A stretch of 64,000 nucleotides of DNA, from contig JBNKTC010000013.1 in the NCBI GenBank assembly GCA_050297855.1, positions 3,899 to 67,898 of the forward strand, read 5' to 3'. Of the stretch, positions 40,472-50,039 are shown piece by piece. The notes under the pieces are model-generated. The model was not told where the DNA came from. It worked only from the letters and a program-made list of their open reading frames with translations, and ran no database searches. A program made the translations under genes and the position numbers. The number at the start of each line of letters is the position of its first letter. Within the stretch, counting starts at the first letter, position 1. This DNA comes from SZUA-545 sp050297855 (lineage in GTDB: Bacteria; Campylobacterota; Campylobacteria; Campylobacterales; SZUA-545).

Positions 40472-41980
40472 CGTAGTATTATAGTCACATTTTATAGTTT
40501 TAAGACTAAGGTTGCCGCGATTAGCCGTTTCAGTATTGGATTGTGTGTCTGGATCCTGTTGTCATGCTTCCTGGTGCTGGAGGCGAAAGAGTATACCGAT
40601 CCGATGCAGATGGACGATATGCTGGAGGGTCTCTCGGAGGAGAACCGAAAGCCGTGGTTCCTGATGAGTCTGTACGAGCCCACGGAGAGCAGGAGACCCC
40701 AAAGTGCCAAAAGCGGGGTGGAGGTCCACAAGGATATCACCTATATCCAGGCGGTCGCCCTGTATGTGGCGCGGGATTACGAAAATGCGTTCAAGGCGTT
40801 TAAGTTTCTCTTTTTAAAGGATATGTCCAGCTCCAAAGTCAACTTCTACCTGGGACTGTGTGCCTATGAGCTGGGGGATTACGACGGTGCCATCGCGGCA
40901 TACGAACGGGTCCTCTTTATCGAGCCCAATAATGCCCGGGCCCGTTTTGAACTGGGGCGCAGCTACTATAAACTGGCGATGTATGAACAGGCGGAGATCG
41001 AATTCCGCAAGGTGCTGCGCCTGACAGAGGACCCCAAACTGCTGGGGGCCATAAAAAAATATATGGTCAATATCGAGTCGTACCGCAAGCGCCACTTCTT
41101 TTCAGGCGGTCTCTCCGCCGGTGCGATCGTCGATGACAACGTCAATAACGGCAACAACCACATCATCCCGACCCTGGGCAGTACACCCGTCAACGAACAG
41201 GTCTCCGATTACGGGCATGTGGAGAGTGTCAACCTGCGTTATCTCTATGACGGCGGTGACAAAAACGACTTCTTCTGGCAGAATGCCGCATCGCTTTACA
41301 ATAAGGGGTACCGGGGCGAGGGAGGGTATGATATCTTCTTCACCCGGGTCCAGACCGGTATCGAGTATAAAAGCCGCCGGTTTTTCCTGATCCTGCCCGT
41401 AGGGTATGAGTATCTGCGATACGGTGGCGAGGCGTACCTGGATGCCCGGGACCTCTCGGCAAAACTCTACCTTCCCCTTGTGGACAGTATTACCCTGTAC
41501 GGGTACGCCAAACTGAAGGCCGAGACCAATCTCCTGGCAGAGAACCGGGACTTTGACGCCACGAGCCAGGAGGTGACGCTGGGTTTGCAGAATGCCGTGG
41601 GCGAACTGCTTCCGGGGATCAGCGTTTACCTGACCCAGAAGGAGCGGCGGAAGGTGCGGGGAGAGGAGACCAGTGTCGACAGCACGATCAGAAAGGTCAA
41701 GCTTAATTACCAGAAAAAGCTGAGTGACAGTCTCTCCTTCTTCCCCCAGTACACCTACCGCGAACTCGATTTCCTGGAGAAGCAGGATTTCTGGTTCGAA
41801 CCGTCTCCGATCAAACGCTTTGACAAAAGCCACCATCTCTCGCTGACCTTCCTGATAAGCCGTTCGGACGAAGAGTCCCTGACCCTGAACTACACCTACA
41901 GCGACGTAAAGTCCGACTATGCCCTCTATAGCTACCGAAAAAACGTTTTGAGCGTGATGTATAACTACGCTTTCAGGTAA
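40463..41980 (+). CDS. TPR-containing outer-membrane beta-barrel protein
   Basis: This 505-residue protein has a signal peptide (hydrophobic LCVWILLSCFLVLE near residues 28-41), then TPR-like helical repeats (about 95-200; VNFYLGLCAYELGDYDGAIA is a clear one) and a C-terminal barrel of alternating hydrophobic strands ending in Phe-Arg. The layout (TPR plus barrel) resembles Slam/DUF560-type surface-export or polysaccharide outer-membrane proteins. A role in moving a partner such as the propeller protein to the surface is inference. No SD precedes ATG 40463, which lies inside the opposite gene's start codon region; a downstream start cannot be excluded. The next gene is the double-FecR protein, 91 bases on. 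Confidence 0.85.
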   Translation: MHHRSIIVTFYSFKTKVAAISRFSIGLCVWILLSCFLVLEAKEYTDPMQMDDMLEGLSEENRKPWFLMSLYEPTESRRPQSAKSGVEVHKDITYIQAVALYVARDYENAFKAFKFLFLKDMSSSKVNFYLGLCAYELGDYDGAIAAYERVLFIEPNNARARFELGRSYYKLAMYEQAEIEFRKVLRLTEDPKLLGAIKKYMVNIESYRKRHFFSGGLSAGAIVDDNVNNGNNHIIPTLGSTPVNEQVSDYGHVESVNLRYLYDGGDKNDFFWQNAASLYNKGYRGEGGYDIFFTRVQTGIEYKSRRFFLILPVGYEYLRYGGEAYLDARDLSAKLYLPLVDSITLYGYAKLKAETNLLAENRDFDATSQEVTLGLQNAVGELLPGISVYLTQKERRKVRGEETSVDSTIRKVKLNYQKKLSDSLSFFPQYTYRELDFLEKQDFWFEPSPIKRFDKSHHLSLTFLISRSDEESLTLNYTYSDVKSDYALYSYRKNVLSVMYNYAFR

Positions 41981-42071
41981 AAGATTCCTGTGTCAAAGAA
42001 AGAAAAGAGGAAAGGGTTAGAAATCTATAAGAAATCTATGTATAATAGGTTAAATCGATGAGGAGTAATTT

Positions 42072-43961
42072 ATGAAACGATTGGCACTACTGTATTTCGT
42101 ACTGGCTGGTTTCGTGTTCGGAGGTGTCGGCAATATCGCCGTCAGCAAAGGGGAGGTCTATGTCGAGCGGGGAGGAAAAAAACTTACCGCTTCGGACGGT
42201 CTCGCGCTGGAGAGCGGCGACAGGATCCGGAGTATCGGGACCTCCAAGGCTCAGGTCATCTTCCCCGACGACTCGGTGATCACGGTGGGAAAAGACAGTC
42301 TTCTTCTCATCAAGACCTATCGTTATGAGCGAAAAAAGACCGCCGCTTCGGAGGTCGCTTTTGTACTGGAAGAGGGGTCGGCCAAGTTTATCACGGGGAA
42401 AATCGCCAAGGCGAACCCCAAAGCTTTCAGCCTGGAGACCAAACGCTCCATGATCGGAGTGGACGGGACACACCTGCTCGTCAGTATCGGAGCGAAGGAG
42501 GACAAAGTCGTCTGTACGGAAGGGAAGATCTATGTCGCGGCACGTAACGGCAAAGGGCGCATTACGGTCCCGGCCGGGAAGATTACGCTCGTGGCGGACC
42601 GTTCGGTCCCCCAGACCCCCCGGAAATACAAGACAGCCGAGATCAATAAACTGATCACCGATATCTTCGCCAATGTCGGGAACGTTGTCGTCAGCCGCGG
42701 GAACGTTATGATCCACCGCGGCAAACGCGATCTGAAGGCCGCAGCGGGTACGCTCGTAGAACAGGCCGATATCATCGAGACGATCGGGGTCGCACGCGCC
42801 CAGATCGTCTTTAACGACGAGACGATCATCAGTATCGGGAAGAACAGCCGTTTTGAGATCGAGGAGTTCCTCGTAGATGATGTGCAGGCGGATCGCTCCG
42901 CTGTCTCCTTTAAGGTAGAGCAGGGGGCGTTTAAGGCGATCACCGGACAGATCGCCTCTTTGAGAGCCCAGGGGTTCCGCCTCAAGACCAAAACGGCCAC
43001 GATCGGGATCCGCGGGACCAACTTCCTCGGTCAGGTGGGGGATAAGAGCGATAAGATCGTCTGTACCAAAGGGGAGATCATCGTAACCTCCCTGGCGGGC
43101 GGTGCACCGGTCACCGTCCCGGCGGGTAAGATCACCTTCGTGGCAAAAGGCGAAATGCCTTCGACCCCGCGGGCCTATACGGCAACCGAGATCGGCGGGA
43201 TCTTCGGAGCGGTCGAAAATATCGACCAGGATAAGGGTGAAGGGCAAAACGGCGGGGCCAAGGGCTCTTCCGGCGGCGGGGACGAGAAGTCGAAGCTGCA
43301 GCAGATCGAGAATATTATCAACATGACGGGTGAGGAAGCAGATAAACAGCAGGGACCCGACGGAGCCGGTACCCTGGAGCTGCCGATCGTCGACACGCCT
43401 GAAGAGACAAAAAGCTACGAAGAGCATATGGAAGAGATCATCCAGGATGCAACCGAAGGGGAGTTACAGGAGACGATCGGGACCGAACCGGATCTGCCAC
43501 CTGCTGTCGAGCCGGCACCGGTGAGCGAACCGCAGCCAGTCGAAGAGCCCGAACCGGCACCGGCTCCTGCGCCTGTTGTTGAACCGGAACCCGTGGTCGA
43601 GCCGGAACCAGTGGTAGAACCGGAGCCGGTCGTCGAGCCGACACCTGAGCCCGAACCCGTGGTCGAGCCGGAGCCGGTCGAAGAACCGGAACCCGTGATC
43701 GAACCTGAACCTACTCCGGAACCTGAGCCGACACCGGAACCAGAGCCTGTTGAAGAGCCTGAGAAGCCGGGTGCTACCCCGGCAGTTCCGGGCGAACCGG
43801 GTGAACCGGCGACACCGGCCGTCCCACCGGTAAAGGGGCCTGATGATGATCATGAAGACCGCGGCCATCACTACGGTCACGATAAAGATGATCATGGCAA
43901 TAAATTCGGTCATGACAAAGACAAAGGGGACCAGGGCAACAAGCGCGGCCACGACAAGTGA
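42072..43961 (+). CDS. double FecR-domain exported protein with Pro/Glu-rich and His-rich tail
   Basis: This 629-residue exported protein has a signal peptide (MKRLALLYFVLAGFVFGG) and two tandem FecR domains (about 20-200 and 205-390) that are clear internal duplicates (GNIAVSKGEVYVERGGKKL versus GNVVVSRGNVMIHRGKRDL). A linker of about 80 residues leads to a repeat region of EPEP/VVEPEP units (about 470-590) and a His-rich charged tail (GHDKDDHGNK). FecR domains bind other proteins or glycans in the periplasm and often accompany CHASE2 cyclases, as here. SD GAGGAG precedes the ATG; TATAAT at 42041-42046 is the likely -10. A strong terminator follows. Confidence 0.9.
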   Translation: MKRLALLYFVLAGFVFGGVGNIAVSKGEVYVERGGKKLTASDGLALESGDRIRSIGTSKAQVIFPDDSVITVGKDSLLLIKTYRYERKKTAASEVAFVLEEGSAKFITGKIAKANPKAFSLETKRSMIGVDGTHLLVSIGAKEDKVVCTEGKIYVAARNGKGRITVPAGKITLVADRSVPQTPRKYKTAEINKLITDIFANVGNVVVSRGNVMIHRGKRDLKAAAGTLVEQADIIETIGVARAQIVFNDETIISIGKNSRFEIEEFLVDDVQADRSAVSFKVEQGAFKAITGQIASLRAQGFRLKTKTATIGIRGTNFLGQVGDKSDKIVCTKGEIIVTSLAGGAPVTVPAGKITFVAKGEMPSTPRAYTATEIGGIFGAVENIDQDKGEGQNGGAKGSSGGGDEKSKLQQIENIINMTGEEADKQQGPDGAGTLELPIVDTPEETKSYEEHMEEIIQDATEGELQETIGTEPDLPPAVEPAPVSEPQPVEEPEPAPAPAPVVEPEPVVEPEPVVEPEPVVEPTPEPEPVVEPEPVEEPEPVIEPEPTPEPEPTPEPEPVEEPEKPGATPAVPGEPGEPATPAVPPVKGPDDDHEDRGHHYGHDKDDHGNKFGHDKDKGDQGNKRGHDK

Positions 43962-43976
43962 CCTTTCAGTCGCATA

Positions 43977-44014
43977 GCCGCGTACGGGTGGGTCCCGTAC
44001 GCGGCTTTCTTTAT
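43977..44014 (+). terminator. rho-independent terminator after the FecR gene
   Basis: A perfect 12-base stem GCCGCGTACGGG/CCCGTACGCGGC with a 5-base loop (43977-44005) is followed by TTTCTTTATT. It ends the FecR transcript, so the cyclase downstream needs its own promoter. Confidence 0.9.
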
Positions 44015-44064
44015 TAATTGAGTTTATGATAAAACTTTAGTAACCAAAAAATATAGGTCCTGCC

Positions 44065-46356
44065 ATGAGTCGCTTAACCATCCAGATGCTTTCGGGTTTC
44101 CTTGTCGCGATTATCGTGACGCTTATGTACCTCTATCTCCCCTCCAACGTCCAGTCCCTTGATAACCGTCTTCGTGATTATATGTTTGTCATTCGGGGCA
44201 AGATCCCTACGACGGGCGAAGTCGTGATCGTCGATATCGACGAGAAGAGTCTCAAGGAGATGGGGCAGTGGCCGTGGCAGCGTATCAAGTTTGCACAGGT
44301 GCTGCAGAACCTGACCAACGCGGGGGCGGCGATCATCGGGCTCGATATCGTCTTTGCCGAAGAGGATAACTCCAACCCGGCCAAAGTGCTCAAAGAGCTG
44401 GGCTACCCGACCAAAGGGGTGGATGATTATGACCAGATCCTGGCTGATACCCTGGCTCAGACCCCGACGGTGGTGGGGTATGTCTTTAAACTTCAGGACG
44501 ACGGGGTCGAAGCGCTGGAACCGCCGGACCCTTCGGGCAACTATGCAGAGAAGCCGCTTATGGATCAGGAGTACCTGATCCAGCCCTACGGGGCGATCCT
44601 CAACACGCCCCGTATCCAGAAAAACGCCCAGGCTACGGGATACTTTAACACCATCCCCGATCCCGACGGGATCATCCGGAGCGTTCCGCTCGCGATGAAG
44701 TACGACTTCATCGTCTACCCGGCCCTGGGGCTCGATATGGTGCGCAACTTCTACTACGCCAACGCCGTGACGGTGCTCTACTCCAAAGAGTACGGGGTCG
44801 AAGGGTTCCGCATCGACCGCCCCGTGGTCAAGGACGGCTCATACGTTACCGACGAGACAGGGCGGGTCAAGATGGAGCGAGAGTATTTCCCGACCGACCG
44901 TTACGGGCGGCTTTTTGTCAATTTCCGCGGACCGTCGAAGACCTTCCCCTACCTTTCTGCCGTCGATATCTATAACAATGAGTTCGATCCGGGCGACATC
45001 AAGGACAAGCTGGTCCTGATCGGGACATCCGCCGCCGGCCTGCTGGATCTTCGGGCCATGCCCTTTGACTCCGTCTACCCGGGGGTCGAAGTCCATGCCA
45101 ACGTGATCGACAACATGCTGGCGGGGGATTTTATCTCCAAACCCTCCTGGACGGTCCTGATCGATATCATCATGATCTTTACCGTGGGGATCACTCTTTC
45201 GGCGGTTCTCGGATATACGGGGGCCTTTACGTCCCTGGTCGTCGTTGCGATCTACTTTGCGGGGTTGATGAGCTTTAACTACTATATGTTGTTTGACCAG
45301 GGTGTGATCCTCAATATCCTTTTTGTCATCGTCATTATGGTCTTTTTGCTTTATATGATCTCCATCGTACTCAACTACTTTCTGGAGACGAAACAGAAAA
45401 ACATGATCAAAGGCAAGTTCGCCTCCAAGGTCTCCCCGGCCGTTATGGAGGATATCATCGCCAATGCAGGCAGCAACGTCCTGGCCGCCCACGAACGGGA
45501 GATCACCGTCTCCTTCTCCGATGTGCGAAACTTCACCAATATCTCCGAGGCGATGGGGAACCCGAAATCGCTGATCGAGTTTATGAACGAATACATGGAC
45601 CCGATGACCGAGATCATCATCAAGTCGGGCGGTACGGTCGATAAATTCATCGGGGATGCGATCATGTCCTACTGGAACGCGCCCCAGGATCTCCCCAACC
45701 ACGCGGAGATCGCGGTGGATGCGACGCTGGACCAGCTCCATGCCCTCAAGCCGCTAAATGAAAAACTGCGGGCCGATCCGCGTTTTGTCAACGTCGTCAA
45801 GATGGCTGACGAGACCCATAAACCGATCGTCGACATCGGGATCGGTCTGAATACGGGTGTGGCGATCGCCGGGGAGATGGGATCCTCAAGCCGTTCGGAC
45901 TACACGGTTATCGGTGACCCGATCAACCTGGGATCACGGCTGGAGTCACTGTGTAAATTCTATAACTCCAAATGTAACGTCTCCAACTTTACCAAAGCGC
46001 TATTGCCGGAAAACAAATATATTTTCCGTTTCCTGGACCTGGTCACGGTCAAGGGGAAAAAAGAGCCTGTTGAGATCTGGCAGATCCACGATTATGAGCA
46101 TCCGCCCAGCGGCGAGACGCTCTACGGTGTCAGCCGTGAACGTCTCCAGGAGGAGCTTGACCGTTACCATGAGGCGATCGCGCTCTACAAGGATGCGAAA
46201 TTCGCCGAGGCTCTGGAGATTTTCAACGAGCTGGATGCATGGGACGACAAGACCAACCTCAACGTCTACCAGATGTATATCGAACGGTGCGAACACTATA
46301 TTGAAGAGCCGCCCACCGACTTTAACGGCGTCTTTGTCCACAAGACCAAAGGGTAA
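44065..46356 (+). CDS. CHASE2-domain adenylate cyclase
   Basis: This 763-residue membrane class III cyclase has an N-terminal transmembrane helix (about 8-28), a periplasmic CHASE2 domain (about 35-335; VVIVDIDEKSLKEMGQWPW is diagnostic), three hydrophobic helices (about 350-445) and a cyclase domain (about 470-665). The metal Asp residues lie in FSDVRNFTNI and FIGDAIMSYW, the purine-selecting Lys in VDKFIGD, and VIGDPINLGSRLES supplies the transition-state Asn/Arg, a pattern consistent with ATP use. The C-terminus (about 670-750) is helical and TPR-like. The adjacent MBL-fold gene could degrade its product. The CHASE2 ligand is unknown. Confidence 0.92.
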   Translation: MSRLTIQMLSGFLVAIIVTLMYLYLPSNVQSLDNRLRDYMFVIRGKIPTTGEVVIVDIDEKSLKEMGQWPWQRIKFAQVLQNLTNAGAAIIGLDIVFAEEDNSNPAKVLKELGYPTKGVDDYDQILADTLAQTPTVVGYVFKLQDDGVEALEPPDPSGNYAEKPLMDQEYLIQPYGAILNTPRIQKNAQATGYFNTIPDPDGIIRSVPLAMKYDFIVYPALGLDMVRNFYYANAVTVLYSKEYGVEGFRIDRPVVKDGSYVTDETGRVKMEREYFPTDRYGRLFVNFRGPSKTFPYLSAVDIYNNEFDPGDIKDKLVLIGTSAAGLLDLRAMPFDSVYPGVEVHANVIDNMLAGDFISKPSWTVLIDIIMIFTVGITLSAVLGYTGAFTSLVVVAIYFAGLMSFNYYMLFDQGVILNILFVIVIMVFLLYMISIVLNYFLETKQKNMIKGKFASKVSPAVMEDIIANAGSNVLAAHEREITVSFSDVRNFTNISEAMGNPKSLIEFMNEYMDPMTEIIIKSGGTVDKFIGDAIMSYWNAPQDLPNHAEIAVDATLDQLHALKPLNEKLRADPRFVNVVKMADETHKPIVDIGIGLNTGVAIAGEMGSSSRSDYTVIGDPINLGSRLESLCKFYNSKCNVSNFTKALLPENKYIFRFLDLVTVKGKKEPVEIWQIHDYEHPPSGETLYGVSRERLQEELDRYHEAIALYKDAKFAEALEIFNELDAWDDKTNLNVYQMYIERCEHYIEEPPTDFNGVFVHKTKG

Positions 46357-46364
46357 CCGTACCG

Positions 46365-47135
46365 ATGGCAAAGATCCGGGTGCTCGGGGCCTACGGCGGA
46401 AGAGGGGCGTCCCAGAACACGACCAGCTTTATGCTGAGCAAACGGGTCGTGATCGATGCGGGCAATATCCTGGCACCCCTGGGCAGAGAAGCGGGGCGGA
46501 TCGATCACATCTTCCTCTCCCACTGCCATCTCGACCACATTATCGATATCCCCTTCCTGATCGACGCTTTTTTCGCCCACCGCAGCGAACCGCTCCATAT
46601 CCACGCCCTTCCCGAGACAATCGCTTCGCTGAAGAAACATATCCTCAACTGGGAGATCTGGCCCGATTTTAACGACATCGACCTCCTGGGGCAGAAGGAG
46701 AAGTCGATCGTCTTCGAACCGATCGAGTGCGACCGGGAGTATGAAGTCGACAACCTGGTCTTAAAACCCATTGCGACAAACCACACCGTCCCCAGCTGCG
46801 GCTACGTCGTGACCAAAAAAAAGAAAAAAGCGCTGCTGACCCTGGATACCTACCTGTGCGACCGGGTTTGGGAGGAAATAAATGGTGATTTTGATATAAA
46901 TACACTCGTTATCGAAGTCTCCTTCCCCTCCCGCATGGCAAAACTGGCGGAAGCGAGCAGACACCTGACGCCCCGGTTGTTGGCGGGCGAACTGAAAAAG
47001 ATCAAAAGAGACGCACCATTGAATATCTATATCAATCATCTTAAACCCGATTTTTTAGACGAGATCACGAAAGAGATCAAGCAGCTTGGCGTTGATCTGA
47101 CAATACTGGACGACGGATTGACGATCACCCTATGA
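46365..47135 (+). CDS. metallo-beta-lactamase-fold protein, class II cAMP phosphodiesterase-like
   Basis: This 256-residue MBL-fold hydrolase has the metal motif SHCHLDH (residues 52-58; His53, His55, Asp57, His58), further ligands in ATNHTVPSCGY and LTLDT, and a C-terminal His in YINHLKPDF. The S/THCHLDH motif and layout resemble class II cyclic nucleotide phosphodiesterases (PDE1/CpdP). It begins 8 bases after the adenylate cyclase gene, so it may degrade the cAMP made by its neighbour; this functional pairing is inferred. Its stop overlaps the waaC start (ATGA). Confidence 0.8.
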   Translation: MAKIRVLGAYGGRGASQNTTSFMLSKRVVIDAGNILAPLGREAGRIDHIFLSHCHLDHIIDIPFLIDAFFAHRSEPLHIHALPETIASLKKHILNWEIWPDFNDIDLLGQKEKSIVFEPIECDREYEVDNLVLKPIATNHTVPSCGYVVTKKKKKALLTLDTYLCDRVWEEINGDFDINTLVIEVSFPSRMAKLAEASRHLTPRLLAGELKKIKRDAPLNIYINHLKPDFLDEITKEIKQLGVDLTILDDGLTITL

Positions 47136-48145
47136 GAATCGCTATCGTCAAACTCTCCGCCATGGGAGATATCATCCATGCGGCGGTCGTGCTGCAGTTT
47201 ATCAAAGCGCGCTATCCCGATACCCGTATCGAATGGATCGTGGAGGAGGGGTTTGCCCCCGTCCTGGCCGGAAACCCCCATATCGACACGATCCATACAG
47301 TCTTTTTAAAGCGGGCAAAAAAAGAGAAGAGCTTTGCCTTGCTCAAAGCACTCTACGGCAAGCTGAGAAGCCTTGGGGAGTACGACTGCATCATCGATAT
47401 GCAGGGGCTGTTTAAATCGGCCATCATGGCCCGGATCATCGGGAAAAACGTCTGCGGTTTCGACCGCGACTCCATGCGGGAAGGGATGGCGGCACGGCTC
47501 TACAGCAGGACCCAGGCGATCTCCTATGATAAGAACGTGATCCTAAGAGGTGCGGAACTGGTCTCAAAATGCCTGGAACTGACAATCGACGAGGCGGCCC
47601 TGCTGGGGAAAACCCCCTTTCTCTATACGGACGATGCTTCCCGCAAAGCTGTCCGGGAGTACACCGGGGGAGGGCAGGCGCCCGTACTCGTGATGGTGGG
47701 GGCCTCCTGGCCTTCCAAGATCTACCCGGCAAAACAGATGGCCGACGTGATCGACCGGCTGGGACGGGAGGTCCTGGTGGTCTGGGGAAGCGAGGGCGAA
47801 AAGGCCCTGGCCGAGGCGGTTGCCGCCGCCACACCCCTGGCGACCCCCGTGCGACGGCTCTCCCTCCCCGAGCTGATCGCCCTGGTGGAGCAGGCGGCAC
47901 TCGTCATCGGCGGGGATACGGGACCGGTGCATATGGCGTGGGCGCTTAACCGCCCCTCCGTGACGATCTTCGGGCCGACACCCAGCTTCCGTAATACCCT
48001 GACCACGCCCATCAACAAAACAGTCGATACGGGAAAACCGGTCGATCCGAGCAACCTGGACCGTCACGACTTCTCCATCGGGGAGATCGAACCTTCCCGG
48101 ATCGCCGCCCTGGCAAAACAGCTTCTGGAGTCGAGTAATGAGTAG
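47132..48145 (+). CDS. waaC: lipopolysaccharide heptosyltransferase I WaaC
   Basis: This 337-residue GT9 glycosyltransferase has the N-terminal start IAIVKLSAMGDIIHAAVVLQ and the nucleotide-site GGDTGPVHMAWALNRPSVTI, both typical of WaaC. It adds the first heptose to Kdo of lipid A on the cytoplasmic face, using ADP-heptose. It overlaps the MBL-fold gene by 4 bases and the next gene by 8, and begins the LPS operon. Confidence 0.93.
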   Translation: MRIAIVKLSAMGDIIHAAVVLQFIKARYPDTRIEWIVEEGFAPVLAGNPHIDTIHTVFLKRAKKEKSFALLKALYGKLRSLGEYDCIIDMQGLFKSAIMARIIGKNVCGFDRDSMREGMAARLYSRTQAISYDKNVILRGAELVSKCLELTIDEAALLGKTPFLYTDDASRKAVREYTGGGQAPVLVMVGASWPSKIYPAKQMADVIDRLGREVLVVWGSEGEKALAEAVAAATPLATPVRRLSLPELIALVEQAALVIGGDTGPVHMAWALNRPSVTIFGPTPSFRNTLTTPINKTVDTGKPVDPSNLDRHDFSIGEIEPSRIAALAKQLLESSNE

Positions 48146-49979
48146 AATCGCCTTTGTATTAAAGACCGTCATTTTCCTGGGGCTCTTCTTCTTTCTTTTT
48201 CGGGCTCTCTTTTTGCTCACCTACCTCGATTTTTTCAGCGATCTGAGTTTCGGGCAGGTCCTGGATGCTTTTGCCGACGGGCTTCGTTTCGACCTCTCCA
48301 TCGCCCTGACCTTTACCGCGTTCCCGCTGTTGTTTATCGCCTTCCCGAGCCGACTGGCCGGAAGGGGGTGGGTGCGCTTCTGGACTTTTGTCGTGATGCT
48401 GCTGACGCTGGTGTTTGCTGCAGTGCTTGTGGGGGATATCATCTATTTCGATTATGTCAAACGCCACATCTCCAACGAACTGCTGCTGGTGATGGACGAT
48501 ATGGAGTTTATCCGGGAGATGCTCCTTTACGAATACCCCTACCTGATCCCGATTTTCCTGGCCGCACTCTATTACCTGAACCGTCTTTCCAAAAAGGCAG
48601 TCAGCGTTTTGGATTACGATAAGCGGAGCATTACAGGTTTTATCCTGCTTTTTCTTCTGCTTTTTATCCTGGTACGGGGGAGCTTTTCGGACAAGCCGAT
48701 CAACGTGATCGACGCCTTTAATTCGGGCAATGCCAAGCAGGGGAACCTGACCCTCAACGGCTGCTTTACCGCCTACCACTACACCCGAAAGAGCGGGAAA
48801 TTTTCCGTCCGGCACTACTTTTCCGACGAGGAGCTCGCATCGATCCTGGATGTCGCCGAGCGTCCCAATCCCGAATACCCGTACGAAAAAGAGGCCCGTG
48901 CGGGCGGCAAGCAGCGCAACGTCGTCTTTGTCCTGATGGAGAGCTGGAGTGCGAAGTATATCGATGCGATCAGCCACGGCGGCTACGGTGTAACACCGAA
49001 CTTCGATGCCCTGGCACAGGAGGGGAGGCTCTATACGAACTTCTTTGCCAGCGGCCAGCGCAGCATCCAGGGGATCCAGGCGACCCTGACCTCCATCCCT
49101 CCCTTTACGGGCCTTCCCAGCATCGGGCGGGGACTGGAGGTGTATAACATCTCCAAGGTAGCCGATATGGCGGACAAGAGCGGGTACGAGACCCTTTTCG
49201 TCCAGAGCTCCAAGCGGCGCTCCTTCCGTATCGACGCCATCGCCGAGGCCCTGGGCTTTGAGCAGTTTTACGGGATGGAGGATATCCCGCTGAAGCTGGA
49301 GTACAAGGACCCGGGTGCATCGAAGTTCGGGTGGGACTACGAGACCTATATGTTCCTCAAAGCGAAGCTGGATACGCTGAAAGAGCCCTTCTTCAGCTAT
49401 ATGTTCACCGGGACCACCCATGTCCCCTATGCCGACCTGCCCGAGCAGTTCCACAAATACCCCCACGAGAGCAACGGGGAGAACGGTTTTTTAAACACGC
49501 TCTACTACTCCGACTGGAGCCTGGGGGAGTTTATGAAGGCGGCCAAAAAGGCCCCGTGGTATGAGAACACGGTCTTTGTCTTTACGGCAGACCACACCCT
49601 CAGCGTCTCCCGGGGGGATTCGCTGCTTGACCGTTTCCATATCCCTCTGCTGATCTTCATCCCGGGAGAGGAGGGGCGCATCGACACCCGGACGGCCTCC
49701 CACCTGGACCTGATGCCGACGATCGTCGATATGACCGGCTACGAAGGCCCCTACAGCGCTTTCGGCTCGACGCTGCTGAACGGGACTGAGACGACGGCAC
49801 TGGTGAGCGAAGCCGACTCCATCGCCCTGATCCGCCGGGACGGCTATCTTCAGCACAGTCTTAGCCGCGTACTCGATACGAACCTGAGCGGCGAAAAGCT
49901 GACCGACTACGAATCGGAGCTTTTGGCCAACTACCAGCTGATCAATATGCTGCTCAAACGCAACAAGTGGGCGCGCTAG
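48138..49979 (+). CDS. LTA synthase-like sulfatase-fold membrane transferase, copy 1
   Basis: This 613-residue inner-membrane protein has five N-terminal helices (about 1-190) and a periplasmic alkaline-phosphatase-fold catalytic domain (about 250-560). The metal-site and nucleophile pattern includes VLMESWSAKYI, NFFASGQRSIQGIQATL (likely catalytic Ser/Thr region) and VFTADHTLSVS. The family transfers glycerol-phosphate or phosphoethanolamine to LPS, lipid A or glycans; which one cannot be told. It follows waaC with overlap, pointing to LPS core decoration. Confidence 0.87.
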   Translation: MSRIAFVLKTVIFLGLFFFLFRALFLLTYLDFFSDLSFGQVLDAFADGLRFDLSIALTFTAFPLLFIAFPSRLAGRGWVRFWTFVVMLLTLVFAAVLVGDIIYFDYVKRHISNELLLVMDDMEFIREMLLYEYPYLIPIFLAALYYLNRLSKKAVSVLDYDKRSITGFILLFLLLFILVRGSFSDKPINVIDAFNSGNAKQGNLTLNGCFTAYHYTRKSGKFSVRHYFSDEELASILDVAERPNPEYPYEKEARAGGKQRNVVFVLMESWSAKYIDAISHGGYGVTPNFDALAQEGRLYTNFFASGQRSIQGIQATLTSIPPFTGLPSIGRGLEVYNISKVADMADKSGYETLFVQSSKRRSFRIDAIAEALGFEQFYGMEDIPLKLEYKDPGASKFGWDYETYMFLKAKLDTLKEPFFSYMFTGTTHVPYADLPEQFHKYPHESNGENGFLNTLYYSDWSLGEFMKAAKKAPWYENTVFVFTADHTLSVSRGDSLLDRFHIPLLIFIPGEEGRIDTRTASHLDLMPTIVDMTGYEGPYSAFGSTLLNGTETTALVSEADSIALIRRDGYLQHSLSRVLDTNLSGEKLTDYESELLANYQLINMLLKRNKWAR

Positions 49980-50039
49980 GGCACCCGGCGGTAATTTCAG
50001 TTTGGTTGAATATACTGCCGGATTATTTCGTCCGTGTGC

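Noticed and set aside
42087..43427. A 446-codon open frame antisense to the FecR gene.
   Set aside because: The plus-strand frame has a signal peptide, SD, promoter and two FecR domains. The antisense frame is a by-product of codon bias in GC-rich DNA. The same applies to long antisense frames at 1720-2766, 12079-13230 and 48159-49466.
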